A stretch of 32,871 bases of DNA, from positions 1-32,871 of the forward strand of contig JALFSI010000051.1 in assembly GCA_022779365.1 (NCBI GenBank). The letters run 5' to 3'. Below, one piece after another: positions 32,353-32,871 of the stretch. The DNA comes from CAG-170 sp022779365. GTDB lineage: Bacteria; Bacillota; Clostridia; Oscillospirales; Oscillospiraceae. Below the pieces are notes generated by a model. It was not told the origin of the DNA. It did not search any database and worked only from the letters and a program-made list of their open reading frames with translations. The position numbers and the translations under genes were made by a program. Each line of letters begins with the position of its first letter. Within the stretch, counting starts at the first letter, position 1.

Positions 32353-32393
32353 CGCATTGGATAGGAACAAATAATGAAAAAATAGCTTGATTT

Positions 32394-32871
32394 TTACTTC
32401 TTCTTCCGCTTGGGGATGAGGTCAAACGCGACTGCCATGAGGATGACAAGACCCTTGACGACCTGCTGCCAGTCGGCAGAGATGCCCATCATGGACATAC
32501 CGTTGTTCAGAATGCCGATGACGAAGCAGCCGACCAGCGCGCCCGCGATCGTACCCGCGCCGCCTGTGACGGACGCGCCGCCCACGAAGCACGCCGCGAT
32601 GGCGTCGAGCTCAAAGTTCACGCCTGCCTTTGGCGTCGCTGCGTTCAGACGAGCCGCATACACCAGCGCTGCCACCGCACACATGAAGCCCATGTTCGTG
32701 TACGCCATGAAGAAGTACAGCCGATCCTTGACGCCGGACAGTGCCGCCGCCTTGCGGTTTCCGCCGATGGCGTACAGACCACGACCGAAGATCGTACGGC
32801 TGCAAATGAACGAATAGATGAGGGACAAAACGAGCATGATGACCAGCACCGTCGGATAGCCCTTGTACTGA
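32394..32871 (-). CDS. Sugar ABC transporter permease, C-terminal part (MglC/RbsC-like)
   Basis: The last 159 residues of a membrane permease of the BPD_transp_2 family, which serves ribose, galactose and xylose importers. The reading frame is open to the window edge, so the start lies outside. Visible are SRTIFGRGLYAIGGNRKAA, the cytoplasmic coupling loop that contacts the ATPase, then membrane helices with GGASVTGGAGTIAGALVG, the most conserved motif, and a basic tail PKRKKK. The ATPase and substrate-binding genes are expected upstream, beyond the window. The substrate cannot be told. It is the last gene of its unit and converges on the O-antigen ligase gene. Confidence 0.92.
   Translation of the reverse strand, partial: QYKGYPTVLVIMLVLSLIYSFICSRTIFGRGLYAIGGNRKAAALSGVKDRLYFFMAYTNMGFMCAVAALVYAARLNAATPKAGVNFELDAIAACFVGGASVTGGAGTIAGALVGCFVIGILNNGMSMMGISADWQQVVKGLVILMAVAFDLIPKRKKK

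Noticed and set aside
30718..32370. Long minus-strand open frame (550 codons) opposite the O-antigen-ligase-like gene
   Set aside because: Composition is His/Arg/Gln-rich without membrane or known motifs, while the plus strand encodes a coherent membrane protein coupled to DUF4330.

Overview
This window looks like chromosomal DNA of a high-GC Firmicute of class Clostridia, most probably an Oscillospiraceae/Ruminococcaceae-type gut anaerobe. The support is Gram-positive-type sigma-A promoters (TTGACA/TATAAT with frequent extended -10 TG), strong AGGAGG-like ribosome binding sites, a cysteine T-box leader, a CwlD-type spore-cortex amidase, WhiA, CsaB, a DUF1385 gene next to prmC, and murB-rapZ-whiA-dnaE gene order. 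This placement is inferred from gene content and signals; no search could be run. I saw no phage, insertion sequence, CRISPR array, rRNA or tRNA. Coding density is high and nearly all genes lie on the minus strand.

Layout by transcription unit. (1) 1-100: start of a secreted protein (minus, cut by the window edge) with its own promoter. (2) 240-3510, minus: cwlD, radA, an HD-domain phosphohydrolase and a TRIC-like membrane protein, tightly packed behind a candidate promoter near 3650. (3) 3847-7906, minus: polA, rimI, tsaD, joined by 4-bp ATGA overlaps. (4) 8069-10260, plus: a DUF1538 membrane protein and a tandem PII-like protein, closed by a strong hairpin shared with convergent cysS. (5) 10328-12712, minus: promoter, Cys T-box, cysE, cysS. 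(6) 12709-16368, minus: recA, recX, rimO, pgsA in overlapping order. (7) 16365-20456, minus: OmpR-type response regulator, sensor kinase, DUF1385 protein, prmC. (8) 20481-26710, minus: murB, rapZ, whiA, dnaE. (9) 26740-32352: divergent cell-wall polymer locus, with csaB fusion and a glycosyltransferase on minus and DUF4330 plus an O-antigen-ligase-like protein on plus. (10) 32394-end, minus: 3' part of a sugar ABC permease.

Most of the window is core housekeeping: DNA replication and repair (polA, dnaE, recA, recX, radA), tRNA and ribosome modification (tsaD, rimI, rimO, prmC), cysteine supply and charging (cysE, cysS), phospholipid synthesis (pgsA) and peptidoglycan synthesis and control (murB, rapZ, whiA, cwlD).

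The parts most worth a second look are: the DUF1538/PII-like pair, which resembles a transporter with its own soluble regulator and has internal duplication in both partners; the GT4-CsaB fusion facing a DUF4330/ligase operon across overlapping divergent promoters; and two promoters whose -35 hexamer contains the stop codon of the gene upstream.
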